This document shows, one piece after another, positions 54,877 to 63,518 of a stretch of 64,000 nt of DNA (position 1 is its first letter; every line of letters begins with the position of its first letter). This DNA is from Hyphomonadaceae bacterium (lineage in GTDB: Bacteria; Pseudomonadota; Alphaproteobacteria; Caulobacterales; Hyphomonadaceae): contig JADKDU010000010.1 of assembly GCA_016714495.1 (NCBI GenBank), positions 68,285-132,284 of the forward strand. The letters are read 5' to 3'. A program made the translations under genes and the position numbers. The notes under the pieces are model-generated. The model saw nothing but the letters and a program-made list of their open reading frames with translations. It was not told the origin of the DNA and did not search any database.

Positions 54877-55563
54877 ATGTTTGCCCGCGCGCGATCCTCG
54901 CGCTTCCAGAAGACCACCGAGCCCGACACTCCTTACCGGGAGGCCCAGCAGCTATGGGACCGCCGCATGGGCGCCGCCATGGATCACGCCCGCACCTGGC
55001 GCACGGCGACCTTCGGCCTGATCAGCGTCGCCGGATTCCTCGCAGCGGCCGTCGCTTTCCTTGCCCTGCGGCCTGCCGCCGTTCCGTTCGTGATCGAAGC
55101 AAGCGACACGGGTGAAGCGCGGCTCGTAGGCCCCGCCACGTCGGCCTACGAGCCGAGCGACGCCCAGATATCCTGGCACCTCGCCCGTTTTGTCGAGATG
55201 GTGCGCGGCTTGCCTTCCGATCCCATTGTGGTCCGGCAGAACTGGCTGCGCGCCTATGACTGGGCAACCCAAGGCGGCGCGCAGGTCCTCAACGCCATGG
55301 CGGCCGATGACGATCCGTTCGCCAAGGTCGGCAAGACCAATATCGCCGTCGAGGTGTTGTCCGTCGTCCGCGCCAGCCCGACGAGCTTCAACCTGCGTTG
55401 GCGCGAGTCCACCTACATGTCGGGCACGCTCACCCATGTCGAACGCTTTACCGGCGTTGCGACCATCGTGATCGACCCGCCCTCAACGCCCGAGCGGCTC
55501 TCCAAGAACCCACTTGGCCTTTACGTTCACGCCTTCACCTGGTCCAGGGATCTCCAGCAATGA
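54877..55563 (+). CDS. trbF: Conjugal transfer protein TrbF (VirB8 family)
   Basis: A 228-aa bitopic inner-membrane protein. Cytoplasmic head with TPYREAQQLWDRRMGAAMDH, one membrane helix (FGLISVAGFLAAAVAFLALR), then a periplasmic NTF2-like VirB8 domain (SWHLARFVEMVRGLPSDPIV; LRWRESTYMSGTLTHVERFT; NPLGLYVHAFTWSRDL). It helps assemble the core of the mating channel. Its stop overlaps the trbG start (ATGA). Confidence 0.93.
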   Translation: MFARARSSRFQKTTEPDTPYREAQQLWDRRMGAAMDHARTWRTATFGLISVAGFLAAAVAFLALRPAAVPFVIEASDTGEARLVGPATSAYEPSDAQISWHLARFVEMVRGLPSDPIVVRQNWLRAYDWATQGGAQVLNAMAADDDPFAKVGKTNIAVEVLSVVRASPTSFNLRWRESTYMSGTLTHVERFTGVATIVIDPPSTPERLSKNPLGLYVHAFTWSRDLQQ

Positions 55564-56405
55564 CACGCACACACCTTTTCGCCGCGAGCCTCGCTGCGAT
55601 CATCCTCGCAATGCCCGCAACCGCGCAGCAAAGCCGAAACGATCTTGCCGCCACCAACCGCGCCGCGTTGCAAAAACCGAGCGACGCTTCGCTCGTCGGC
55701 GCCCTGCACGAGTTCGCTTATGAGCGCGGCGCGCTTTACGCGATCCAGGCCTCGCCCCAGCGCATCACCGACATCGCGCTTGAACAGGGCGAAACCCTGC
55801 TCTCGGTGTCGGCTGGCGACACGACCCGCTGGATCGTCGGCGACGCCCGTTCAGGCACGGGGCCCGCGACGCAGGCCCATGTTCTGGTCAAGCCGAACGC
55901 ACCAAGCCTTGCGACCAACCTCGTCATCATGACTGACAGACGCGTCTATCATGTAGAACTCAAGAGCGTCGGAGGCCCCGCCATGGCGGCTGTCTCATGG
56001 CGCTATCCCGCCGAACTTATCCTGCAGAACCAGCTGCCGCCCCAGGCGCTGGCGCCCTCGCCGCCGCCCTTCACGCCCGAAGCGCTCAACCTCCGCTATC
56101 GGATCAGCGGCGCGAAACCCGACTGGCGTCCGCTTGCCGCCTTCGACGACGGCCAGCAGGTTTTCATCGAAATGCCGGAGCGCATCCACACGATGGAAGC
56201 CCCGCCGCTATTCGTCATCGGAGACCAGGGCGCGGAGCTCGTGAACTATCGGGTCCAGGGCAATTACTACGTCGTGGACCGTCTCTTCACCAAAGCCGAA
56301 CTTCGGCTCGGATCCGGCTGGGGCGCCAAGGTTGTTACCATCGAGCGCCAGACGCCGATCTCCGCAACCCGCGCCGCGAACACGACAGGAGCCCGCAATG
56401 GCTGA
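55560..56405 (+). CDS. trbG: P-type conjugative transfer protein TrbG (VirB9 family)
   Basis: A 281-aa periplasmic/outer-membrane core protein. Signal peptide residues 1-21 (ending ATA), then the VirB9 fold: YERGALYAIQASPQRITDIA, LEQGETLLSVSAGDTTRWIV, NLVIMTDRRVYHVELKS and the C-terminal domain with PPLFVIGDQGAELVNYRVQG and YYVVDRLFTKAELRLG. The ATG at 55560 overlaps the trbF stop; the larger upstream frame is discarded. It pairs with TrbI in the channel core. Confidence 0.93.
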   Translation: MTRTHLFAASLAAIILAMPATAQQSRNDLAATNRAALQKPSDASLVGALHEFAYERGALYAIQASPQRITDIALEQGETLLSVSAGDTTRWIVGDARSGTGPATQAHVLVKPNAPSLATNLVIMTDRRVYHVELKSVGGPAMAAVSWRYPAELILQNQLPPQALAPSPPPFTPEALNLRYRISGAKPDWRPLAAFDDGQQVFIEMPERIHTMEAPPLFVIGDQGAELVNYRVQGNYYVVDRLFTKAELRLGSGWGAKVVTIERQTPISATRAANTTGARNG

Positions 56406-57625
56406 CGGTCTCCCGCCCACTCCGCCACCCCACGACGGTCCGGCGGATCCCCCGCAGGGGGGCGGCCTGCCGCCGCCGCTTTCGTCCATCCGCGTCAAAG
56501 GTCCCGGCGCTAAGGGACTCAACAAGCCCGCGATACTTGTAGCTGGGGGCGGCGGCCTCGCGCTGGTCCTCGTCCTCGCGTCAGGCGGGTTCGCGAACGA
56601 TGGCTCGAAAAACCCGGCCGAAGCCCGGCCCATGATGTCGGACCCTGCCCGGCCCGAGATGGCCAAGAGCGCCATCCGCAACCTGCCCGCCACCTATGAG
56701 GAAGCCGCCATCGCACAGGCGGCGACCCAGCCGGCCAGCCCGCCGCTGCTGGGTCCGCCCATGGCTGGCGACATCGCAGCGTTCGCACCGGACCAGGCGC
56801 AATACAATCAACCAGACCCGTCCTGGTCCAGCTCTCCCAGCGGATATGCAGACGCGCCGGGCCAGCCCGATCCCGCCGAACAGGAGGCTCAGCTCGCCGA
56901 TCGCTCCTCGGTCTTCTTCGAATTGCGACAGGCCCAGCCCGCAACCCCAACAGCAGGCGCCGCAACACCCGCACCTCAAAGCCCGCTCACGGCGCTGCGC
57001 GCACCACAAGACGATCCGCAGACCGCTACCCGATCCGCCACCACGAAAAACACGCTCCACCCAGGCGCCGTCATTCCCGCCAGCCTGATAACAGCCATCA
57101 ACTCCGAAGCCCCCGGCCCGGTGATCGCCCAGGTGACACAGGCCATCTATGACAGCGCCACAGGCCGCACCCTGCTTATTCCGCAGGGCGCCAAGCTGAT
57201 CGGCGACTACAAATCCTCGGCCAAGTACGGCCAGAGCCGCGTCGCCATCGTGTGGTCGCGCCTCATCATGCCCAATGGCGACGAGATCCCGCTCGATGAA
57301 GCCGCCGTCGATCCTTCAGGGGCCGCCGGGGTCAAAGGCGACGTCGACAACCATTGGGGCGAGGTGTTCGGCGCCGCAGCCCTCGGCACGCTGATAAATA
57401 TCGGCGTTGCTGCAACCGAGGACCAGCCCGAGATCACCTTCGGAGGCGTCGGCATCGCCTCGAACTACGACCCCGTCCAGGACGCCCTCCGCGACGGCGT
57501 CCAGCGCGGCGCGGCCATCGTCACCAACCGGGTCGTTGATCGAAGCCTGGCGATCCCGCCGACCATCAAGGTCGAGGCGGGGACGCGGATTTCTGTGATT
57601 GTGCCCCGGGGAACAAAAGTTGTGA
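56398..57625 (+). CDS. trbI: Conjugal transfer protein TrbI (VirB10 family)
   Basis: About 409 aa when restored. A proline-rich cytoplasmic head (PPTPPPHDGPADPPQG), a membrane helix (GGGGLALVLVLASGGF), a Pro/Ala-rich linker and the VirB10 C-terminal domain (HPGAVIPASLITAINSEAPG; LLIPQGAKLIGDYKSSAKYG; NHWGEVFGAAALGTLINIGV). As read the frame continues to 57819; removing one G from the run at 57608-57611 ends the protein as VIVPREQKL at 57625, which fits the family. It spans both membranes in the channel core and is the last trb gene. Confidence 0.88.
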
Positions 57626-57845
57626 GGGCTGGGAGAGGCAAGGCCAGGTGGATCGACGGGCCGGCAGAACACAGAAGCGAAGGACTCTCGGGAAGCCGCG
57701 CCCGTACGCCCGCGAGTGCGAAGCACTTAGCCCGCGTCAGCGATCGTCACCCCGGATGGACCGAGGCGCTTCGCGGCTCGGTCTCACAGCGACATGGCGC
57801 GCCAGGGCGCTCGAACTAGCCCAACAAAATTCTCGTAAAATCCAA

Positions 57846-57912
57846 CACCCTAGCGCGAGGGTGGACTAATACAATCGTATTGCTTGCTTTTTAGCCCACC
57901 ATCTTGTAGAAA
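57846..57912 (+). promoter_or_regulatory. Candidate promoter for ietAS
   Basis: An AT-rich stretch in an otherwise GC-rich area. TTGCTT (57884-57889) and TAGAAA (57907-57912) are 17 bases apart and could be -35 and -10 elements. Just upstream lie two small palindromes, CACCCT/AGGGTG (57846-57863) and AATAC/GTATT (about 57868-57881), possible operator or terminator remains. The ietA start is 31 bases further on. Confidence 0.45.
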
Positions 57913-57943
57913 AGACTCAATAAGAATCAAAGGGCTGATACGC

Positions 57944-59067
57944 ATGGCGGAAGAAAAGCAAACACTTGAAACTGATCTAGTCCAGCTGGCGCGGCTGTCG
58001 TTCAAGGTGGCCAGTCCAGGACGGCCCGGGCGCTTCTACACCGGTTCGCGAAAAAAGCGGCGCAGGTCGAGACGATCTCCAAAAGCGCTCACCGACTACT
58101 GAGGCAAGCGCCAAGCCATACGTCACCTTTGCGCCGACAGGCAGATGCCAACCGTTCCGGTAGATGTGGATTCGCGTTTCCACCTTCTCCGAATTGAACA
58201 GGACCCGGTTCTCGAGGACGAGCCGATCTTCGGCCCGGCTGTCGCGCCGAACCTTGCGCTTCTCGTTAATGAACGAAAAAACGTGAAGGAGCTTCACGGC
58301 GCGGGATTGGAGCCGACGAGAACGGCCCTGTTCACCGGCCCGCCGGGCGTTGGTAAAACTCTGGCCGCTCGTTGGCTGGCCCTATCCCTGAAGCGGCCCT
58401 TGCTGATCCTTGATTTGGCCGCAGTGATGAGCAGCTATCTGGGCCGCACCGGAACGAACCTGCGGCACGTACTGGACTACGCAAAATCGATCGACTGCGT
58501 TCTGCTTCTCGATGAACTGGATGCGATCGCGAAGCGACGCGATGACCGTGGCGAGATTGGCGAACTCAAGCGGCTCGTGACGGTCCTGATCCAACAGCTT
58601 GATGACTGGCCATCGACAGGGCTGCTCGTTGCCGCGACCAACCACCCTGATCTTCTCGACCCGGCGATCTGGCGGCGCTTCGAGTTGACGGTCGAGTTTC
58701 CGTTACCTGACGAAGAGTCGGCGGCCGCCTACATCCGCGCTGCGCTTCGCGGAAAATGGGTGCACTCTGACGAGGTGGGCCAGCATCCTCGCAGTCGCGA
58801 TGCAGGAAGCTCGTTCAGCGACCTTGAGCGCGGCGTGGCTGCGCGGCGCGCTGCAGCGCTTAATGGCAAAAACCTGGCCGACCACCTCGGCGATCTTATC
58901 AACACAGCCAACCTCAGTAAGCAGGACCGGATCAACGTGGCGTCAGTACTGGTCGACAAAGGATTGGTATCGCAGCGAAAGGCGCACGATCTGACCGGCG
59001 TTTCGCGAGACACCATTCGCGGGCGGTCTTCGACACGAAGCACCCGGAAAAAGCGGGTGATAAATGA
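57944..59067 (+). pseudogene. IetA-like AAA ATPase of the IetAS defence pair, several frameshifts
   Basis: An AAA ATPase with a helical N-terminus and a HTH-like end, the partner of a subtilisin-like protease. Walker A is GPPGVGKTLAARWLA, Walker B VLLLDELDAIAKRRDD, and the sensor segment LLVAATNHPDLLDPAIWRRF follows. The N-terminus (MAEEKQTLETDLVQLARLS) joins GGQSRTARALLHRFAKKAAQ and then PTVPVDVDSRFHLL only after restoring bases near 58005 and 58147. A pair of compensating changes near 58775 and 58805 restores VASILAVAMQGSSFSDLERG, and one near 59025 gives TIRGAVFDTKHPEKAGDK with the stop overlapping the protease ATG. IetAS pairs have been shown to protect against phages. Confidence 0.8.
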
Positions 59068-61290
59068 GCAAGCGGAACTTCCTGCTTGGCAAGGGCGAGC
59101 GCTTGACTGAGACATTGTCGTCCGCTCAGGCGGCGCTCCGAAAGCAGCGCCCTACACGTTCGCGGAAAGCGCGCGCGTCTTGTGCCGAAGCTGGCTTCCG
59201 CCGTCAAAGCCATCAAGAATCGCTACCGGATGATGCATGCCCGCAAAGATCAAGCCGTCGTGGCTCTCACACTCAACCCGGAATATATCGCGAAATCCTA
59301 CTTTCCCCACGATCTTCTAAAAGCTGCCGGCATCACATCGGTCGGAAGCCGCCCGCTTCGGATGACGCCGGAGAAGCGCTCGCGGGACCGCGCGCCCGAG
59401 TCAGCGATTACGACCGAGCTGTTTGTCATGGGGCCGCGTGACTCGTTTCGCTACCTGAGCGATCAGCTGCCGAACCTGATCGAGGGCACGCCGGTCGCAA
59501 AGGACCTCATCACCCTTGAAGATATCACCGCGCCCTCCGTCAGCGCGAAGATTAAGGGGCCTCTCCCCGCGAAGGGAACGCGGGCATTCGAAATCGTCCT
59601 GCACACAGACCAGCTTCTCGGGGAAAACTATCTCATCGCGGAATTCAGGAAATACATCCAAAAGCTTGGCATTCAGACGAGCTTCGATAGACGCTTCTAC
59701 GCGGGCGGGCTGTGCTTCCTGGAGCTCGATGCCCCAGCGGAACTCGCGGCAAACATCGCCACGTTCTCGGTTGTACGCGCGCTTCGTGAGATGCCTCGCC
59801 TGCGTATGCTGCGCCCAACGATCCGCTCGTCGGGAGTTCCGGCCCAAGCGCTTCAGCTGCCAACGGTCGGTCCACTCGACACGAAGACAAAAGTCGCCGT
59901 GTTCGATGGCGGCTTGCCCGCCAACCACGCACTCACGCAGTGGGCTACAGCTATTGATGCGCCCGGCGTCGGTGTATCGCACCCGGTCTTCCTCACCCAC
60001 GGCGTTGGCGTGACGTCCGCATTGCTCTTCGGTCACATCGACCCTAATGCGCCAGTGCCACGGCCTTACACCAACGTCGATCACTACCGCGTTCTCGACA
60101 CGGCTCCGGGACAAAACCCGCATGAGCTGTACGAAGTCCTCGACCGGATCGCGCGCGTGCTCGCATCCAAGAAGTATGATTTTGTGAACCTCAGCCTCGG
60201 CCCGCAGCTGCCGATCGAAGATGACGACGTCCACGCATGGACGGCGGTCCTCGATGACAGGTTGTCGCGATCCGAAACGCTTGCTTCTGTGGCCGTGGGG
60301 AACGACGGCGAAGGCGACGCCGCTCTCGGGCTTAACCGCATCCAGGTCCCGTCTGATTGCGTCAACGCCCTCGCTGTGGGCGCATGCGATACGCCTGAAG
60401 ATGACTGGCGCCGTGCACCCTATAGCTCAGTAGGGCCGGGCCGCAGTCCCGGCCTGATGAAGCCGGACCTCGTCGAATTTGGCGGCTCGGTCGCCCGCCC
60501 GTTTCTCGTTGTTAGCGACGGGCCAACACCGATGCTGGACGGCACCGGCGGAACGTCTTTTGCCTCACCTGCTGTCCTTCGCCTCGGCACTGGCGTGCGC
60601 GCTCACTTCGGCGACAATCTGAGCCTGCTGGCGATCCGCTCGCTGCTGATCCACAGCACCGAGGACTCCGATCACCCCCGCGAAGAAGTCGGCTGGGGCC
60701 GCATCGCCCGTTCACTCGACGAAATCGTGTTAACCGAGGACGACACCATCCGCGTCGTCTATCAAGGGACCGTCACCGCCAAGAAGTACATCCGCGCGCC
60801 CATTCCGGTGCCGTCCGTGGCGCTGACGGGCAACGTGAATATCACGGCGACGCTCTGCTACAAGTCCCTCACTGATCCGCACCATCCCGGCAATTACACG
60901 CGCGCCGGACTGGAAATTACGTTCCGCCCGCACGACCAGAAATTCTCTCGCGGTGATGAGCAGGTGCATCCAGACACCAAGGCCTTTTTCGGCGCTTCGA
61001 CGGCGGGATTGATGGAAGATGAGCGCCGGAGGGACGCGTGGAAGTGGGAAAACTGCTTGCACGCAGTGCGCCGGTTCAGGGGCACGAGCCTTCGTAATCC
61101 TTGCTTTGACATTCACTACAACGCCCGGCTCGAAGGTCGGGACTTCGCCCCGGACACCCCGCTGCCCTATGCGCTGGTGGTCACCGTGCAATCCAAGCAG
61201 ATCGCCGATCTCTATGACCAGGTCGTCCGCAAATACGCGACCCAGCTGGAGCCGCTCCGCCCGACCATCGATATTCCGGTCCGCACGTAG
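59064..61290 (+). pseudogene. IetS-like subtilisin-family serine protease, N-terminal frameshifts
   Basis: An S8 peptidase of about 741 aa when restored. The triad is seen as VAVFDGGLPANHAL (Asp), LTHGVGVTSALLFG (His) and GTGGTSFASPAV (Ser). The start SKRNFLLGKGERLTE at 59064 is typical of the family. Four one-base changes between 59110 and 59250 break the frame: restored pieces read DIVVRSGGAPKAAPYTFAES, LVPKLASAVKAIKNR and LPDDACPKDQAVVALTLNPE. From 59260 on, the frame is intact. No signal peptide is present, so it acts in the cytoplasm, presumably gated by the ATPase. It is convergent with the ImmA gene four bases away. Confidence 0.83.
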
Positions 61291-61293
61291 CGG

Positions 61294-62216
61294 TTAGCTG
61301 CTGATGGCGAACTTGGGGATGATGATCGAGGTTTTGGTGAGCGTGCTGACTGCATGGATCAGCACGAAAACCTGGTAGGACTGCGTGAAGGATTCGGCGA
61401 TGCACTCGTGTCGCTCGCCGTTGCGATCCACGAGCGCAATCTGCCGCCGGACATTCTTCTCTTTCCAACCGGGATCAAGTCGCCCAGCTCGTCGCCCGGC
61501 GTGACAACGTCGGGCCAGTGGATCTCCCCGAAAATCTCGGTGAAGCGGGTCGAGGCGACGTGACGGCGGAGCGTCGCGCGGAACCCATCGCCCTCGACCA
61601 GCTCCGGCGGATTGAAGACGACAACGGCGCAAGCACGGGAATTGTGGGTCACATAACGGCGAACGGCCGAGTAGACCGACGCACCATACTGCTTGCAAAG
61701 CCTGACGGGCGTGAGGATGCCGAACTCATGCTCCTCGGCCTGATTGGAAAATCCGTCTAGCTGAAAGAGAATCTCGGAAGCGAACACGTTTGCCTCGCGG
61801 TCGAACTGATCAGCGAGAGTGGGCTCGATCGTTTGCTCGCAATCCTCGACGACCGCATAGAGATCGCGCTGCCAGGGCATCACCGCGTGCCCGGCTTCAT
61901 GCAGGCGGATGAAAGTCTGCCTTACGATCTTGATCGAGCGGTCGATGAAGATCATGCGCGACTTGGCGTCGAAGAGTCCGATGACCTTGCTCAGCGCGCG
62001 CTTTAGCGCGCCGCTGGCCTGCCTGCGCATTTTCTGAACGAAGTTCTCGTCTAGGACGTCTTCCTTGACTTCGTGGACGTTGACGATCGACATCACGTCG
62101 TCGATCGGCGTCGGGAATTTTCCAGCAGCGCCGCAAGCGCTCAAGACCCTTGCCGCCTCGCGGCGGACAAGGGCGTATTGCTGGGGCGTGAGCGTGCTGT
62201 CGTCTGGCCGCTTCAA
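61294..62216 (-). CDS. ImmA/IrrE family metallopeptidase
   Basis: About 306 aa. The zinc site is IRLHEAGHAVMPW (HEXXH) in a DUF955 domain, with ADQFDREANVFASEILFQLD supplying the later ligand. As read the frame ends at 61359 with an unlikely tail; one indel near 61445-61455 restores IALVDRNGERHECIAESFTQ and SIIIPKFAISS with the stop at 61294. Proteins of this group cleave XRE-type repressors, as ImmA cleaves ImmR in ICEBs1. The TTG start overlaps the stop of the upstream XRE gene, so the two are coupled and very likely form a repressor/antirepressor pair. Confidence 0.82.
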
Positions 62217-62596
62217 GGTTTTCCCTTTTTGCTCCGCACGTAAGAGAGGAACTTCAAGAGTTCCGACTCTTCTTCCTTGGACAGGTTTTCAATCGCGAAG
62301 GTCGCGGCCTGTCCGTGCTTCTCGGAATCTTTCCTTGTCGCGGCGGGCGAGACGTAACCTGCTCGCTCCATCAGCTTGGCGTAGGGTATTTGATAAACCA
62401 TCGACAGCGCGTGAAGCACGTTTGGCGACGGCTTGATGATCTTTCCATTTTCGAGCTGGCTTAAGTACGCGTTCGAGACGGACTTCTCAGTCGCCTCCTC
62501 GACGTCGCGCAGCGTGAGCGATGCGCCGAGCCGCTGACTCTTGAGATACGCCCCCAGCGCCTCTGCCCGCTCCTTTGCAACTTCTTCTTCGTTCAT
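62213..62596 (-). CDS. XRE family transcriptional repressor
   Basis: A 127-aa regulator with a helix-turn-helix of the lambda-repressor type near residues 25-80 (ASLTLRDVEEATEKSVSNAY, LSQLENGKIIKPSPNVLHAL). The C-terminal part is charged (ENLSKEEESELLKFLSYVRS). It is followed by the ImmA/IrrE gene with a four-base overlap and faces the ubiquitin-like operon, with 174 bases between. Palindromic sites in that gap are its likely targets; it may repress both directions. Confidence 0.85.
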   Translation of the reverse strand: MNEEEVAKERAEALGAYLKSQRLGASLTLRDVEEATEKSVSNAYLSQLENGKIIKPSPNVLHALSMVYQIPYAKLMERAGYVSPAATRKDSEKHGQAATFAIENLSKEEESELLKFLSYVRSKKGKP

Positions 62597-62656
62597 GACT
62601 CACTCCTCGACGTGTGGGCTCACACGTCCCCTCCACCCTTGAATCTAGACCGATTT

Positions 62657-62715
62657 GCTAAATTTATCAAGCGTGCCAATTTTCTGCTTGATGCATTTAG
62701 CAAGCGTGCTATATT
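62657..62715 (+). promoter_or_regulatory. Operator palindrome overlapping the promoter of the ubiquitin-like operon
   Basis: GCTAAATTTATCAAGC (62657-62672) and GCTTGATGCATTTAGC (62686-62701) form a 16-bp inverted repeat with two mismatches and a 13-base spacer. CAAGCGTGC occurs twice in direct order (62668-62676 and 62701-62709), 33 bases apart, about three helical turns. TTGATG (62688-62693) and TATATT (62710-62715) with a 16-base gap are candidate -35 and -10 boxes for the + strand operon. The repeats cover the promoter, as expected for repression by the adjacent XRE protein. Confidence 0.65.
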
Positions 62716-62770
62716 AAGCATTAAGGACGGCGGGGTTGGCCTGCACGCCTTAAAAACACGAGGTATTTCG

Positions 62771-63121
62771 ATGACTAAGGAAGTTGAAGACGACGATCTT
62801 TCGGTGGCGGAAGCCATCCGGGAGGAAATCCGCGAGGAAATCGCGGATCTGGAAGAGTACTCCCGCCAGGGCAAGGAACCCCCGCACTGCCGGGGCTACC
62901 GGTTCAAGGTGAACGGGAACCCGTTCGTGGTCTCGGAGCGGTTCATCACCGGCCGGGAAGTCCTCGAACTCGCGGGCCTTCGCCCGCCGAAGGACTACAC
63001 CCTGCGGGTGAAGGTCGTCGGTCAGAAGCCCGAGAAAGTGGGGCTGGACGAGAAGGTCGATCTCCGCAAACCCGGCATCGAGAAGTTCAAGGCTCTCCCG
63101 CGCGACCAGACGGAGGGCTGA
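62771..63121 (+). CDS. Multiubiquitin-family ubiquitin-like protein (single domain)
   Basis: A 116-aa protein. After an acidic helical head (VAEAIREEIREEIADLEEYS) comes one beta-grasp domain of the prokaryotic multiubiquitin type: GYRFKVNGNPFVVSERFITG, REVLELAGLRPPKDYTLRVK and the end FKALPRDQTEG. The chain ends in a glycine, as needed for adenylation by an E1 enzyme. Most relatives have several such domains in tandem; this one has a single copy. The ATG at 62771 is favoured over the longer frame from 62612, which runs through the promoter. It is the first gene of the conjugation operon; E2-like and JAB genes follow. Confidence 0.82.
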   Translation: MTKEVEDDDLSVAEAIREEIREEIADLEEYSRQGKEPPHCRGYRFKVNGNPFVVSERFITGREVLELAGLRPPKDYTLRVKVVGQKPEKVGLDEKVDLRKPGIEKFKALPRDQTEG

Positions 63122-63122
63122 C

Positions 63123-63518
63123 ATGAAACGGCAGTTTGAACTCCTCCCTGAGGACGAGCAGTTCCTCAACGAGTACGGCCTGCCGTGGGAAGCGGTTGTG
63201 GACGGCTCCCAATGGGTGCTGATCCACGACCTCCCCACGCATGAAGGGTACAACCACCCGAAAGTCACGGCGGCGATCCGGATCGAGACCGGCTACCCGA
63301 ACACGCGGCTCGACATGGTGTACTTCTTCCCTGCACTCGCCCGGAAAGATGGCCGGGCAATCGGCGCGACCGAGTCGAACCAGCAAATCGAGGGCAAGAC
63401 CTACCAACGCTGGTCGCGTCATCGCACTGACGCGAACCCCTGGAAGCCGGGCCACGACAACCTCGGAACCCACGTCTTCCTGATCGAAGACTGGCTGCAG
63501 CGCGAGTTCGAGAAATGA
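63123..63518 (+). CDS. Prokaryotic E2-like (UBC-fold) protein without cysteine
   Basis: A 131-aa protein of the E2/UBC family that accompanies multiubiquitin and JAB-E1 genes (Prok-E2_E type). Recognisable stretches are LLPEDEQFLNEYGLPWEAVV, VLIHDLPTHEGYNHPKVTAA, YPNTRLDMVYFFPAL and KTYQRWSRHRTDANPWKPG. The translation contains no cysteine, so a classical thioester with the ubiquitin-like protein is impossible; transfer would need another nucleophile, or the protein acts as a scaffold. It begins one base after the upstream stop and its own stop overlaps the next start (ATGA). Confidence 0.82.
   Translation: MKRQFELLPEDEQFLNEYGLPWEAVVDGSQWVLIHDLPTHEGYNHPKVTAAIRIETGYPNTRLDMVYFFPALARKDGRAIGATESNQQIEGKTYQRWSRHRTDANPWKPGHDNLGTHVFLIEDWLQREFEK

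Noticed and set aside
57626..57819. C-terminal extension of TrbI as read (RAGRGKARWIDGP onward)
   Set aside because: Unlike any VirB10 end; one base less at 57608-57611 gives a normal stop.
62612..62770. N-terminal extension of the ubiquitin-like protein from 62612
   Set aside because: It would cross the promoter and the operator palindrome; the ATG at 62771 gives the family-like start.
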